Below are positions 1-8,663 of a DNA stretch of 64,000 bases, piece by piece. Made by a program: the position numbers and the translations under genes. This stretch comes from Thermoplasmata archaeon (GTDB taxonomy: Archaea > Thermoplasmatota > Thermoplasmata > Thermoplasmatales > Thermoplasmataceae). How positions within the stretch are numbered: position 1 is the stretch's first letter; every line of letters starts with the position of its first letter. Location of the stretch: NCBI GenBank assembly GCA_021792045.1, contig JAJYVJ010000002.1, positions 12,871-76,870 on the forward strand, in the 5' to 3' direction. The notes under the pieces are model-generated. The model was given only the letters and a program-made list of their open reading frames with translations. It ran no database searches and was not told the DNA's origin.

Positions 1-181
1 CAACCATATCGTTAAAGATATAAGGTATGGCGAGGACCTCTGTAACTCAACCGATTTTCCAATGCTGAGCATGGCTTCCGCTCTCCAGATATATAATATT
101 GCTGAATCCATGGGACTCGGTAACTTAGATTACTCTGCTGTATTCAAGTCCTTCAGGCTCTCTCTAGGCATGAAGAAATAA
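1..181 (+). CDS. 3-hydroxyisobutyrate dehydrogenase-like protein, C-terminal fragment
   Basis: Partial gene entering from the left edge; the readable frame starts at base 2 and ends with TAA at 179-181, giving about 59 residues. The peptide contains KDIRYG near its start, then a helix-rich stretch with the pattern LSMASALQIYNIAESMGLGNLDYSAV. This resembles the C-terminal helical domain of the beta-hydroxyacid dehydrogenase family (3-hydroxyisobutyrate, tartronate semialdehyde and related NAD(P)-dependent dehydrogenases), where a KD motif is followed by a helix and a G-x-D-x-SA ending. The Rossmann domain that would settle substrate and cofactor lies outside the window. It is on the same strand as the downstream imidazolonepropionase gene with an 86-base gap, so co-transcription is possible but not shown. 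Confidence 0.6.
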   Translation, partial: NHIVKDIRYGEDLCNSTDFPMLSMASALQIYNIAESMGLGNLDYSAVFKSFRLSLGMKK

Positions 182-237
182 GAATATATTTGTGGAATTG
201 CGCTTTAACCTAAGAAGCGCAGCGATATCATAGTATC

Positions 238-247
238 TATATACATA
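238..247 (+). promoter_or_regulatory. Candidate TATA box for hutI
   Basis: The motif CTATATACAT is centred about 25 bases before the ATG at 268. That is the archaeal TATA-to-start distance, so the mRNA would be leaderless or nearly so; no Shine-Dalgarno sequence is seen before the ATG. Confidence 0.4.
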
Positions 248-267
248 AGAAATATACTTTTGCGTAG

Positions 268-1509
268 ATGGACAACCTCATAATTAAGAATGCCTCGCAG
301 ATACTTACAATGTCAGGCTCAAAAGGCCACCCCCTTGTAGGCGATAAACTTGGGAGACTAAAGATAAAGAAACATCATTCCATAGTCATAAAGGATGGAT
401 ACATAAACCGTATCATTCCTGATGATGGGCTTTCTGAACTTAAGCTGGACAAATTCAGGATCATTGATGCGAAGGGATCTGTTGTGATGCCCGGTCTTAT
501 AGATTCCCATACACATATCGTTTTTGGAGGTGATAGGACCGAGGAATTTTATTTGAGGCTGAAGGGTAAAAGTTATCTTGACATTCTCTCCTCAGGAAAT
601 GGTATTTACAGGACAGTTAATGATTCGAGGTTGATGAAAGATGAGCAGATCTTTGAGGAAACGTACTACCGTGTTAAGGAATCCATAATGACGGGCACAA
701 CAAGTATGGAAATAAAAAGCGGCTATGGTCTCAACCTGGAGGCAGAAATGAAGCTTCTGAAGATAATTAACAGGATCTCCTCTATTGGGACTATTAATGT
801 TGTACCAACTTTCCTTCCATTGCATGCTGTGCCTCATGGAATGACTGAGAGTCAGTATGTCGATTATGTGGTTGAGCAGATTCTTCCCAGAATAGGCAAA
901 GAAGTAAAATTTGTGGATTCGTTTTGTGACAGGGGCGCTTTCAGCGAGGAAAGCACAGATGTATTCTTCAGAGAAGCATCAAAAAGAGGCTTTGGCTTGA
1001 GATTACACGCAGATGAACTTGCAGACATTGGCTGCTTGAAGTTATGTGAAAAATACAGGCTAAAGAGTGTCGATCATCTAATAATGACCGACAGAAAAGG
1101 TATCGATAAAATTTTGCATTCAGGTGCCTTTGCGACATTTCTGCCTATAACTGCTTTCAACATCGCAAACGGGAAATATCCAGACATAAGGCAATTCATT
1201 GAGGCTGGAATCCCTATCTGCATAGCTTCTGATATATCACCACTTTCAATAAACTCCAATCTGTTCTTCGCGGTGTATCTCGCGGTAAGATTCAGCAGAA
1301 TTTCCATAGAAGAAGCGCTCAATGCGGTCACCATCAATGCCGCATATTCTCTTGATATTGCAGATAGCGTTGGTTCCATTGAAAAAGGAAAAGTCGCCGA
1401 CATCATAATTTTAAACGTCGATGATTACAGGAAAATCCCATACGAATACGGTACGAGGTTGGTAAAAACAGTGATAAAGTCTGGGAACGTGCTCTTTGAA
1501 AATATGTAA
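268..1509 (+). CDS. hutI: Imidazolonepropionase
   Basis: Cytosolic amidohydrolase that opens 4-imidazolone-5-propanoate to N-formimino-L-glutamate, the third step of histidine degradation. The 413-residue product has the usual family length. The metal-binding HxH is at residues 81-83 (PGLIDSHTH), directly followed by VFGGDR, which is characteristic of HutI. The block TSMEIKSGYGL, a later LRLHADE with another metal histidine, a VDHL histidine and a SDISP segment with the catalytic-type aspartate complete the set. The C-terminal part returns to the small beta-sandwich typical of amidohydrolases. No hutH, hutU or formiminoglutamate-processing gene is found in this window, so the rest of the pathway must lie elsewhere or be absent. 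Family call is secure; pathway completeness is not visible. Confidence 0.92.
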   Translation: MDNLIIKNASQILTMSGSKGHPLVGDKLGRLKIKKHHSIVIKDGYINRIIPDDGLSELKLDKFRIIDAKGSVVMPGLIDSHTHIVFGGDRTEEFYLRLKGKSYLDILSSGNGIYRTVNDSRLMKDEQIFEETYYRVKESIMTGTTSMEIKSGYGLNLEAEMKLLKIINRISSIGTINVVPTFLPLHAVPHGMTESQYVDYVVEQILPRIGKEVKFVDSFCDRGAFSEESTDVFFREASKRGFGLRLHADELADIGCLKLCEKYRLKSVDHLIMTDRKGIDKILHSGAFATFLPITAFNIANGKYPDIRQFIEAGIPICIASDISPLSINSNLFFAVYLAVRFSRISIEEALNAVTINAAYSLDIADSVGSIEKGKVADIIILNVDDYRKIPYEYGTRLVKTVIKSGNVLFENM

Positions 1510-1701
1510 CTTCAAATATCTCTATGGGCATAACTGCGTCCTCCAGCAGTCTGCAGAATCAGGAAACGATCTCTGGATAAATCCAATATTTCAATTCCAA
1601 ACACAATCTGATATTGAAAGAGCAGATTAATTAGAATAAAGTGAAATTTTTCTACATATTTTTTCGGGTTTAAACCAATATTTAGAGTGAGTTCTATTTC
1701 A

Positions 1702-3684
1702 CTATTCTTCAAGATTTTCGCTGATGATCTCTGCTATATCCTTGACCGATATCTTATCTTCTGCATTAAGCGTCCTAGAAGCATCCTCCATCATTGGCAT
1801 GCAAAATGGGCACGCAACAGCCAGCTTGGTTGCGCCGGTATCGAGGGCCTGTTTGAATCTTATCTGGCTTATAGAATCCTGGCTCTCAACTTTATACCAG
1901 TAATTGCCTCCTCCAGCACCACAGCACAAGCTTTTTTCTTTCGACATGCTCATCTCCTTCAGATCACCTGAACTGCTGACTATTGCCCTGGTATTGTCAT
2001 ATTCGCCATTGATCCTTCCCAGGTAGCATGGATCGTGCAGTGTTATGGTTTCCTTCGTATTCTTTACTTTAAGTTTTCCTTCATCGATCAGTTCAGCTAA
2101 AAACTTGCTGTGGTGTATAACTTCTGCCTTCAGGCCGAATTGCCTATACTCATTTTTGAATGTATTATAACAGTGTGGGCATGACGTTATTATCTTTTTC
2201 ACGGAACGGTTGTTGAATGTCTCAATGTTCTGCATTACAAGTTCCTGGAAGCTCCCCTCTTCACCGATTCTTCTGGCGGTCTCGCCTACGCATTTTTCCT
2301 CCGATCCGAGAATGCCGTAGCTGACACCGGCCTTATTCAGGAGTCCAAGAATTGTTCTCGTCGTTTTGTTGTCACGAGGATCGAATGCCCCCATGCATCC
2401 TACCCAATAAAGATACTCTTTCGTTTCATCATATTTAGGGGCGATATCAAGAAGTTTATCCCTCTCGAAGGGGCTGTTGCCAAATGGGTTCTGAGCATTG
2501 GTAAGGTTGTTTAGATAGGTGCTGGTCTGTTTCGAAACCTTGCTTTCCATGACTAGGTCCTTTCGATAATCCATGACAAAACTGAATGGCTCTATAAGCA
2601 CCGGGCATTCTTCGACGCAAGCCTGGCAAGTGGTGCAAGACCATGCCGCGTTTTCAGTGATCAGAGAACCTATTGCAACCTCGTTATCGTATAAATTCTT
2701 CTTAATGTTCTGGACAAGAGCTCTCGGGCTTAGATCAGTTCCAGCCATAAAAGCAGGGCACGCACGCTCACACCTACCACAGTCCGTACACGCGAGTGCA
2801 TCCACCTTTTGCATCAGCGGCACTTCTGAAATAGTTTTCGTTCCTACCTTGAAATTAAAATCTCCAGATTGGAGGGCTTCAGCAAGAATAAAAGGTGTCG
2901 GAAGTGCACCTCTCTCTTTGATACGCTTTTCTGAAATGCTGACCATTGCAAGCGCCATATGAGAGAGTTTTGAAAAAGGCAGGTAAGCGGCCAAAAGGAA
3001 TCCAGTAAAAACATGCACCAACCACATTATACGATATGTCTGAACGCCAAAGGAAAAACTCCAGGAGGAAAATAAATAACTCAATGGCCACTCCACGAAC
3101 CTGTAGACATCAAATGATTGCCTAAAGAGATAGATCTTCAGACCTCCGAGGAAGAATCCCTCTGCAGCCATAACAAGCAGGCCAAAGAGTATGACATAAT
3201 CCTCATTTTTTGTATCAAGCAATACACTCTTTCTCAGGCGTCTGTAAAAGGCCATTAAGATACCGGCGATCAGCATTACACCGCCCAAGTTTGCAAACGC
3301 TTCAAAAATAAGGTAAAATTCCCCTACTAGTATTCCATGGTGTATTGTAGGTTTGAGGATATCATGAGAAAGCATGATCAATGAAGTTGCAATGAAGAGT
3401 ATGAGTATGCCCCATGAGATCAAAAAATGCATGATTCCTGCGTATCCATTCTTGATATTCTTTTTGTGGAAAAAACCGTAAATCAAGGCCTGCTTGATCA
3501 TTCTCCATACATTGTGGCGAAAGTAATCCCACATTTTTCCTATGGTTATACCCATCTTGCTGTACGATCGATACCACCAGAAGAAAACGAAGGCCACAAT
3601 GGCAAATGAAATTACGTAATCAATTATCAATTCCTGGCTATTAATAAAGACCAGAGTGGAACTGGTTATCTGGGTTCCAGCCAT
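1702..3684 (-). CDS. Membrane FeS oxidoreductase, FadF/HdrD-like (probable ETF:quinone oxidoreductase)
   Basis: The 660-residue protein fuses a membrane domain to a soluble FeS domain. Residues about 20-40, 85-108, 120-147, 162-182 and 215-236 are hydrophobic helices of the nitrate-reductase-gamma type; H86, H107 and H224 are candidate heme ligands. Two 4Fe-4S motifs follow: C299/C302/C305/C309 and C350/C353/C356/C360. The C-terminal half has two CCG-type cysteine domains (WVGC, SCPHC, HDPC, LCCGAGGG, ACPFC) as in HdrD. This architecture is that of FadF/YwjF and EMO proteins, which pass electrons from electron-transfer flavoprotein to the membrane quinone; HdrDE- and DsrMK-like enzymes are related alternatives. 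No hdrABC or etf genes adjoin it. An acyl-CoA dehydrogenase near 51-52 kb would be a sensible upstream donor, which is inference. Confidence 0.8.
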   Translation of the reverse strand: MAGTQITSSTLVFINSQELIIDYVISFAIVAFVFFWWYRSYSKMGITIGKMWDYFRHNVWRMIKQALIYGFFHKKNIKNGYAGIMHFLISWGILILFIATSLIMLSHDILKPTIHHGILVGEFYLIFEAFANLGGVMLIAGILMAFYRRLRKSVLLDTKNEDYVILFGLLVMAAEGFFLGGLKIYLFRQSFDVYRFVEWPLSYLFSSWSFSFGVQTYRIMWLVHVFTGFLLAAYLPFSKLSHMALAMVSISEKRIKERGALPTPFILAEALQSGDFNFKVGTKTISEVPLMQKVDALACTDCGRCERACPAFMAGTDLSPRALVQNIKKNLYDNEVAIGSLITENAAWSCTTCQACVEECPVLIEPFSFVMDYRKDLVMESKVSKQTSTYLNNLTNAQNPFGNSPFERDKLLDIAPKYDETKEYLYWVGCMGAFDPRDNKTTRTILGLLNKAGVSYGILGSEEKCVGETARRIGEEGSFQELVMQNIETFNNRSVKKIITSCPHCYNTFKNEYRQFGLKAEVIHHSKFLAELIDEGKLKVKNTKETITLHDPCYLGRINGEYDNTRAIVSSSGDLKEMSMSKEKSLCCGAGGGNYWYKVESQDSISQIRFKQALDTGATKLAVACPFCMPMMEDASRTLNAEDKISVKDIAEIISENLEE

Positions 3685-3902
3685 AGCTAACTATTGTAAT
3701 TCCGGCTTAAATTTTTGTGAGAAAATAACGGAAGTAGATCACACATTTTTCGCTTTTCAATCCATTTTGTAAATTCTATTCTTTTAACTGCAATTCCGCG
3801 AGCATCTAATATCATGTTATTTCATAAGAATTATGAATTATGGGTACGGCATAATGAAAGAAGACAAGCAAGTGTTAAAACCATGATCGTAATAAACGCA
3901 GG

Positions 3903-4937
3903 TTGGATAAAATAGAAGAATGCATAATAAAATTAAAATCCGCTGGGTCTAAGCGTATTCTTCTGCAGCTCCCAGATGGCCTTAAGCCAAAAGTATTCGA
4001 TATCTTCAATAGGTTTGCCAAGGAATTTAGAGTTATTGTGAGCTCTGATGCATTTTACGGGGCATGTGATGTAGGCAATGTAGAATCTTATGCTAATGTT
4101 GATTACATAGTGCAGTTCGGGCACTCTGAAATTCCGAATATAAAATACCCCAGGCCAATGATGTTTATAGAATACCCTTATGACACCAGGATAAAAATTC
4201 CATATGAGCAGCTTTCCATCCTTAGTGCCAAGGGATACAAAACAATTGGCGTTTTGTTTTCTGTCCAATATAGGGATCAGGCAATCCAGCTCCTTGATAT
4301 ACTTAAAGAAAAAGGTTTCGATGCGATAATGGGTAAACAGGACGAAAGGTTGAAGTATCCCGGTCAGGTTCTTGGGTGCAATTTTAGCTCAGCACATTCT
4401 ATATCCCTCAAGGCAGATGCGTTTATAGTTGTCAGCACGGGCATGTTTCACGCCATAGGCGTCCAGTTGGCTACGGACAAGGAGGTCTATATATTCGACG
4501 TCAACGCGATGAAATTAATAAGCATAAAAGAAGAAGTAGATCTCTTTTTAAGGAAAAGGTACGTAAAAATATCCAGGGCACTTGACGCAAGGAAGATCTG
4601 TGTTGTGGTTGATACAAAGATAGGACAGTACAGAGAAAAGCTGGCGGATAAAATAATAGAGCAGGCAAAAGAACTTGGTCTTGAGACAGTGAAGGTGGAG
4701 GCCAATGATGTTAAGCCAACAGACATGGAAAATATGATGTGTGATGCTGTGGTGTTCACAGGATGTCCAAGGGTCCCCATCGATGATGCAGGGAAGTTCA
4801 AGATGCCAGTCCTTACCCCACCAGAATTCCAGCAACTTTTCGGTCTAAAGAAGACCGGAAAGTATATCATGGATGAGATAGTATCCGTTGATGAGCTACA
4901 CCTAAACCTTTCTTCCGATAAGGTAGGTGAAGCCTAA
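3903..4937 (+). CDS. dph2: 2-(3-amino-3-carboxypropyl)histidine synthase (diphthamide synthesis)
   Basis: Dph2 transfers the 3-amino-3-carboxypropyl group of S-adenosylmethionine to the conserved histidine of elongation factor 2, the first step of diphthamide formation. It is a non-canonical radical-SAM enzyme whose 4Fe-4S cluster is held by three cysteines from three repeated domains. These are visible at C55 (FYGACDVGN), C159 (VLGCNFSS) and C288 (VFTGCPR), matching the spacing known for the archaeal homodimer. Length 344 is normal. The start is a TTG at 3903; no ATG fits before the conserved N-terminal QLPDGL block. Its 3' end overlaps the convergent methylthiotransferase gene by 36 bases, so the last dozen codons are read on both strands. 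Confidence 0.92.
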   Translation: MDKIEECIIKLKSAGSKRILLQLPDGLKPKVFDIFNRFAKEFRVIVSSDAFYGACDVGNVESYANVDYIVQFGHSEIPNIKYPRPMMFIEYPYDTRIKIPYEQLSILSAKGYKTIGVLFSVQYRDQAIQLLDILKEKGFDAIMGKQDERLKYPGQVLGCNFSSAHSISLKADAFIVVSTGMFHAIGVQLATDKEVYIFDVNAMKLISIKEEVDLFLRKRYVKISRALDARKICVVVDTKIGQYREKLADKIIEQAKELGLETVKVEANDVKPTDMENMMCDAVVFTGCPRVPIDDAGKFKMPVLTPPEFQQLFGLKKTGKYIMDEIVSVDELHLNLSSDKVGEA

Positions 4938-6107
4938 GCCAACGATCTCTACATCGACTCTGGAATATAACGGTAAATATGATTTTAGAACAACCGGTCT
5001 ATAAGCCTGATCGCGCCCAACCATCGTGTCGTCCTTTCCATTCTCTGTGATAAGGATACTCTCAACCCTGCCTAAATTCTTTTCAAGATTTTCAGAAAGT
5101 ATCTTCTTATGCAGATCAGAATATTCCTTTGTCCATCTTTTCACCAGGTTTGAAGCAGGTGGTTTTGTGAGGTAGTCAGGGGTATACGGTCTAGGGGAAA
5201 ATCGAGTTATATTGATTATATCCGGTCTTGACCTCTCTATAAGCTTCATGGTCTCTTCATGGCTCTCCTCGTCATCACCATGATAACCAGAAATGATGTC
5301 TGTTGAAAGAGTAGAATCCTCGTAAGTTGATCTGAACTTTCTTACTATGTCATTGAATATATTGACATCGTATTCCCGATTCATGGCCTCCAGTATCCTG
5401 TCGTCTCCGCTTTGAACAGGGAGATGCATGAATTTGAACACTCTTGCGTCACGGTAACATTGCATAAGATCATCCACGATGTCGAAAGTATTCTTTGGTT
5501 CCATCATTCCAACTCGAAGGGCAAAATCATCCTTAAGAAGAAGGATATGTTTTATGAGGTCAGGCAACGTCAAATTCATGTCCCTACCGTAGGCCGCAGT
5601 ATCGAGGGAACTTATCCTTACCTCCTTCAACCCTCTCTTGAGCTGCATTACGATCTGGTTTCTGATCTTCTCCGGGGATCTTGAAATTAGCTTACCCCTG
5701 GCAATGTGAGATATGCAGAAATTGCAGTTCCCGGTGCAACCCTGGTTTATCGGAATACCGTCAAATATCGACGGTTCTTTGATCTCAATCCCGTCCAGAT
5801 TCCCCGTGTAAAAGGATCTGAAGCTTTTTGAATCTATCACCTCGATATTGCTGTCATTCAACATCCCACCGTTAACAGTTGCAAGGCAGCCTATTACCTT
5901 CACTTTGGAATATTTGGAAAGTTCCTGAATTCTTGAGTACATTTTTTCCTCTGTTTTCTTCACAACGACGCAAGTGCCTATAACACAAAGATCTGAATCC
6001 TCAGGCGAGTTAACAAGCTCGTTTCCCTCGTTGAGAAGCTTGTTAACAAATAACCCAGATTCTGATTTGTTAAGTGTGCAACCATATGATTCAGAGTAAA
6101 TTTTCAT
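4902..6107 (-). CDS. tRNA t6A methylthiotransferase (MtaB/CDKAL1-like)
   Basis: Radical-SAM methylthiotransferase expected to make 2-methylthio-t6A at position 37 of ANN-decoding tRNAs. I chose the ATG at 6107 because the protein then begins MKIYSESYGC, the usual opening; an upstream in-frame ATG at 6125 adds only six residues. The N-terminal cluster cysteines are C10, C46 and C74, the radical-SAM triad is C124/C128/C131 (CTGNCNFC), and the C-terminal 60 residues form a TRAM-like RNA-binding domain. Length is about 401 residues, normal for archaeal and eukaryotic e-MtaB. The gene converges on dph2 and overlaps it. Substrate is inferred from the archaeal distribution of the family, not from the sequence alone. 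Confidence 0.87.
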   Translation of the reverse strand: MKIYSESYGCTLNKSESGLFVNKLLNEGNELVNSPEDSDLCVIGTCVVVKKTEEKMYSRIQELSKYSKVKVIGCLATVNGGMLNDSNIEVIDSKSFRSFYTGNLDGIEIKEPSIFDGIPINQGCTGNCNFCISHIARGKLISRSPEKIRNQIVMQLKRGLKEVRISSLDTAAYGRDMNLTLPDLIKHILLLKDDFALRVGMMEPKNTFDIVDDLMQCYRDARVFKFMHLPVQSGDDRILEAMNREYDVNIFNDIVRKFRSTYEDSTLSTDIISGYHGDDEESHEETMKLIERSRPDIINITRFSPRPYTPDYLTKPPASNLVKRWTKEYSDLHKKILSENLEKNLGRVESILITENGKDDTMVGRDQAYRPVVLKSYLPLYSRVDVEIVGLGFTYLIGRKV

Positions 6108-6259
6108 TATCGACCAGTAAACCATAGATTGTTATCGATTATTATTTGTTTGTCACAACAACATGGAAATTGAAAATGTTAGGTTTTTACTCATGGTGTT
6201 GTAACGCTCAACCGCCAACGAGGTCCGCTTTCAGCGACAATACTATGGCCAAACACGAC

Positions 6260-7633
6260 CTACTTGGGAACGCCTGATGCCATGACTTTGTCGTAGTCCT
6301 CTGCGCTTATTTTACCAGTTGCAACAGCAAGGGTCTTAATGGATTTTCCAGTTTCGAGCGCTTCATGGACTATCTGGGCTACGAGATCATAACCCAGGTA
6401 AGGATTTAGTAAAGCAGCAGACCCGAAGCTCTTTCCCATGTGCTCCAGACACATGGTCTTATCCGCCGTTATCCCGTCAATGAGTTTTTCACGGAACATC
6501 TTGATACCGTTAGTCAGTATGTTTTCAGAGCGTGTAAGTTCGTAGTCAATATGTGGCATCATGACGTTCAGTTCCAGCTGTCCAGCCTGAACTGAGAAAT
6601 TCAAGGCCTGTTGTGCACCGAGCACAGAGTGGCAAATCATGTTCATGGCTTCTGCGATGGATGGGTTTATTTTCCCTGGCATAATGGAAGAACCTTGCTG
6701 TACTGCTGGGATCTTTATTTCATGTATTCCAGCGCCTGGGCCTGAATACAGCAGCCTTATGTCATTTGATATTTTCGTTATGTCAAGCGCCAGATCCGAG
6801 ATGGAATTCATGACCCTCGCGAAATCTGTCATGAATTCCATTATTCCTGGCAAGTTGCTGCTCCCGTAAAAGTTCACGCCTGTAATCCCGGATATCTCAT
6901 CTACAACATTTTTCTGGAAGCCAGGTGCAGTATTTATTCCTGTTCCAACTGCAGTCCCCCCAATGTTCAATTCTAGCAGATAATCAAGGGTCTGCTTGAT
7001 CGCATTTCTGTCCTTTTCAAGTGCATATCCCCAAGCGGAAAATTCTATTCCCAAGGTGACTGGTGCAGCATCCTGGAGATGGGTTCTCCCAGTTTTGACA
7101 ACGTCCGAAAATTCCTTTGCTTTTCGTTTCATTGACGAGACCAGCAAATCAAGTTCTCTGAGGAGATGTTCCCCCTTATTATACGCTGTAAGCCGAATCA
7201 TGGTTGGAATGACATCATTTGTTGACTGGCTCATGTTAACGTGGTCGTTGGGATGTATGAATGAATAATCTCCCTTGTGTTTTCCACCTATCTCTAAGGC
7301 TAAATTGGCTATGACTTCATTCGCATTCATGTTATAGGAAGTTCCAGCACCAGCCTGAAATACATCGATGACAAATTGATTGGTGAGTTCTCCCTTAAGA
7401 ATCCTGTCGCACGCTGCGAGAATTAGATCTTTCTTTTCCTCAGGCAATTTTTTCCCCTTGAAGTTTGCAATAGCTGCTGATCTTTTTATTCTTACAAGAG
7501 CGGCTATATGATCAAAATCTGCTGTCGTGCCTGTAATCTGAAAATTTTCTTTTGCCCGTATAGTGTTGATCCCGTAGTACACATTATCCGCTAATTCAAC
7601 TTCTCCTATAACGTCCTTTTCTGTTCTACTCAT
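6260..7633 (-). CDS. aspA: Aspartate ammonia-lyase
   Basis: Member of the aspartase/fumarase superfamily, 457 residues. Aspartase converts aspartate to fumarate and ammonia. The choice of aspartase over class II fumarase rests on family-specific blocks: the start DVIGEVELADNVYYG, the segment VFQAGAGTSYNMNANEV (fumarases have a TGSGTQSNMN form) and HPNDHVNMSQSTNDV, where fumarases usually read DDVNKSQSSND. The mobile catalytic loop GSSIMPGKINPS carries the nucleophilic serine; the G in PGK is more fumarase-like than the PAK of many bacterial aspartases, so some doubt about substrate stays. Probable homotetramer in the cytosol. It stands alone, with a divergent broken gene on the other side of a 240-base spacer. 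Confidence 0.83.
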   Translation of the reverse strand: MSRTEKDVIGEVELADNVYYGINTIRAKENFQITGTTADFDHIAALVRIKRSAAIANFKGKKLPEEKKDLILAACDRILKGELTNQFVIDVFQAGAGTSYNMNANEVIANLALEIGGKHKGDYSFIHPNDHVNMSQSTNDVIPTMIRLTAYNKGEHLLRELDLLVSSMKRKAKEFSDVVKTGRTHLQDAAPVTLGIEFSAWGYALEKDRNAIKQTLDYLLELNIGGTAVGTGINTAPGFQKNVVDEISGITGVNFYGSSNLPGIMEFMTDFARVMNSISDLALDITKISNDIRLLYSGPGAGIHEIKIPAVQQGSSIMPGKINPSIAEAMNMICHSVLGAQQALNFSVQAGQLELNVMMPHIDYELTRSENILTNGIKMFREKLIDGITADKTMCLEHMGKSFGSAALLNPYLGYDLVAQIVHEALETGKSIKTLAVATGKISAEDYDKVMASGVPK

Positions 7634-7871
7634 GAGTTAACTATCGCTCTGGAATATTAATATGTTTTTAGAAGGTCAATCAAAAGTGAAAGCAGAGTCA
7701 TAATCTTAATCTAAAAGGATTCAAAAAAAATGGAAAATTTAGATTTGGAGGACCCATAATCAAACCGTGAAGCTAATCGAACGGCAGGTATAGTATTGAT
7801 TTCTATACACACGCTGACCTGTTAAGGCTCCTCCTTAAGTAAGATATGGATATTTACAAAATGGTGAAAAT

Positions 7872-8467
7872 GTGTCACTATATGTAGATTCTCTTGCAGT
7901 TATGTTGATCGGACTTGCCATGGGAACTTTCCTTGGAGCATTCTATTTTTACTTCAGGGCAAGGGGAAATGATCAGCAGGTTAGAAACCTGATAATGCCA
8001 GCAATAGCAATAGGATTATTTGACTTTGTAAGCGGTTACGAAATGTCATTCACTTGGCCGTTGCCAAGTGGCTATAACATGCTTTTCGGAGACCCGTTAT
8101 TACTGTTTGGGTTATTGTTGGTTGTATCTGCTGTTATGATATACAAGAACATGAATTTGGACTTCTCCCGTTGCTCTTTGTATTGCTTGGGATATACGTC
8201 CTGGTAGGGGCATACAGTATTACGGAACTTAGCCTCGAAGGCAAGCCATTAGTAAGCCAAAACTGGTTTACTTCAATGGGTTTGTATATTGCCGATGGCG
8301 TAGGTGCGTTACTTGCGCCGATTCTATATGTAAAACCAGTTGGCAGCGGGAAGTATCTTTATTACATAGAATGAATAATACTCGGAATAGGCACTGTATT
8401 TGCGCTGGTAATAGGATACATAGCACTTAACGGCCACCTGATTGATTTCGCAAAATACTTCCCATGA
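7872..8467 (+). pseudogene. DUF981-like membrane protein, frameshifted and interrupted
   Basis: Three pieces together read as one small polytopic membrane protein of about 197 residues. The first frame opens MSLYVDSLAVMLIGLAMGTF at 7872 and is coherent until about 8162 (YKNMNLDF). The protein then continues in the -1 frame with PLLFVLLGIYVLVGAYS, as if one base of a CTTCCTCCC-like run near 8163-8168 had been lost. That frame meets TGA at 8372-8374 and continues in frame for 30 more codons, again membrane-like (GTVFALVIGYIALNG), to a TGA at 8465-8467. The pattern of loops and helices resembles the DUF981 family of thermoacidophilic archaea. Two independent lesions argue for a decaying gene; a sequencing error could explain the first but hardly both. 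Confidence 0.72.
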
Positions 8468-8663
8468 ATAAGTACAATTAAATTTGTTTTTATTATTTTT
8501 ATTTTATTTAATATTTCACTGTTTTAAATTTTTTCTGTATCTAACGTGTTTTTAGAAAATAATTGCTAATAATATATATTTATAATGTATACATATTATC
8601 ATATAATATTGCCCAATACGCGATAATGATTAATAATTTGTCAAAATACCGCACAAGAGTTGA

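Noticed and set aside
1512..1712. Reverse 66-codon frame in the hutI/FadF-like spacer
   Set aside because: Its ATG lies inside the end of the FadF-like gene, there is no ribosome site or homologue, and the 192-base spacer between two convergent genes can hold such a frame by chance.
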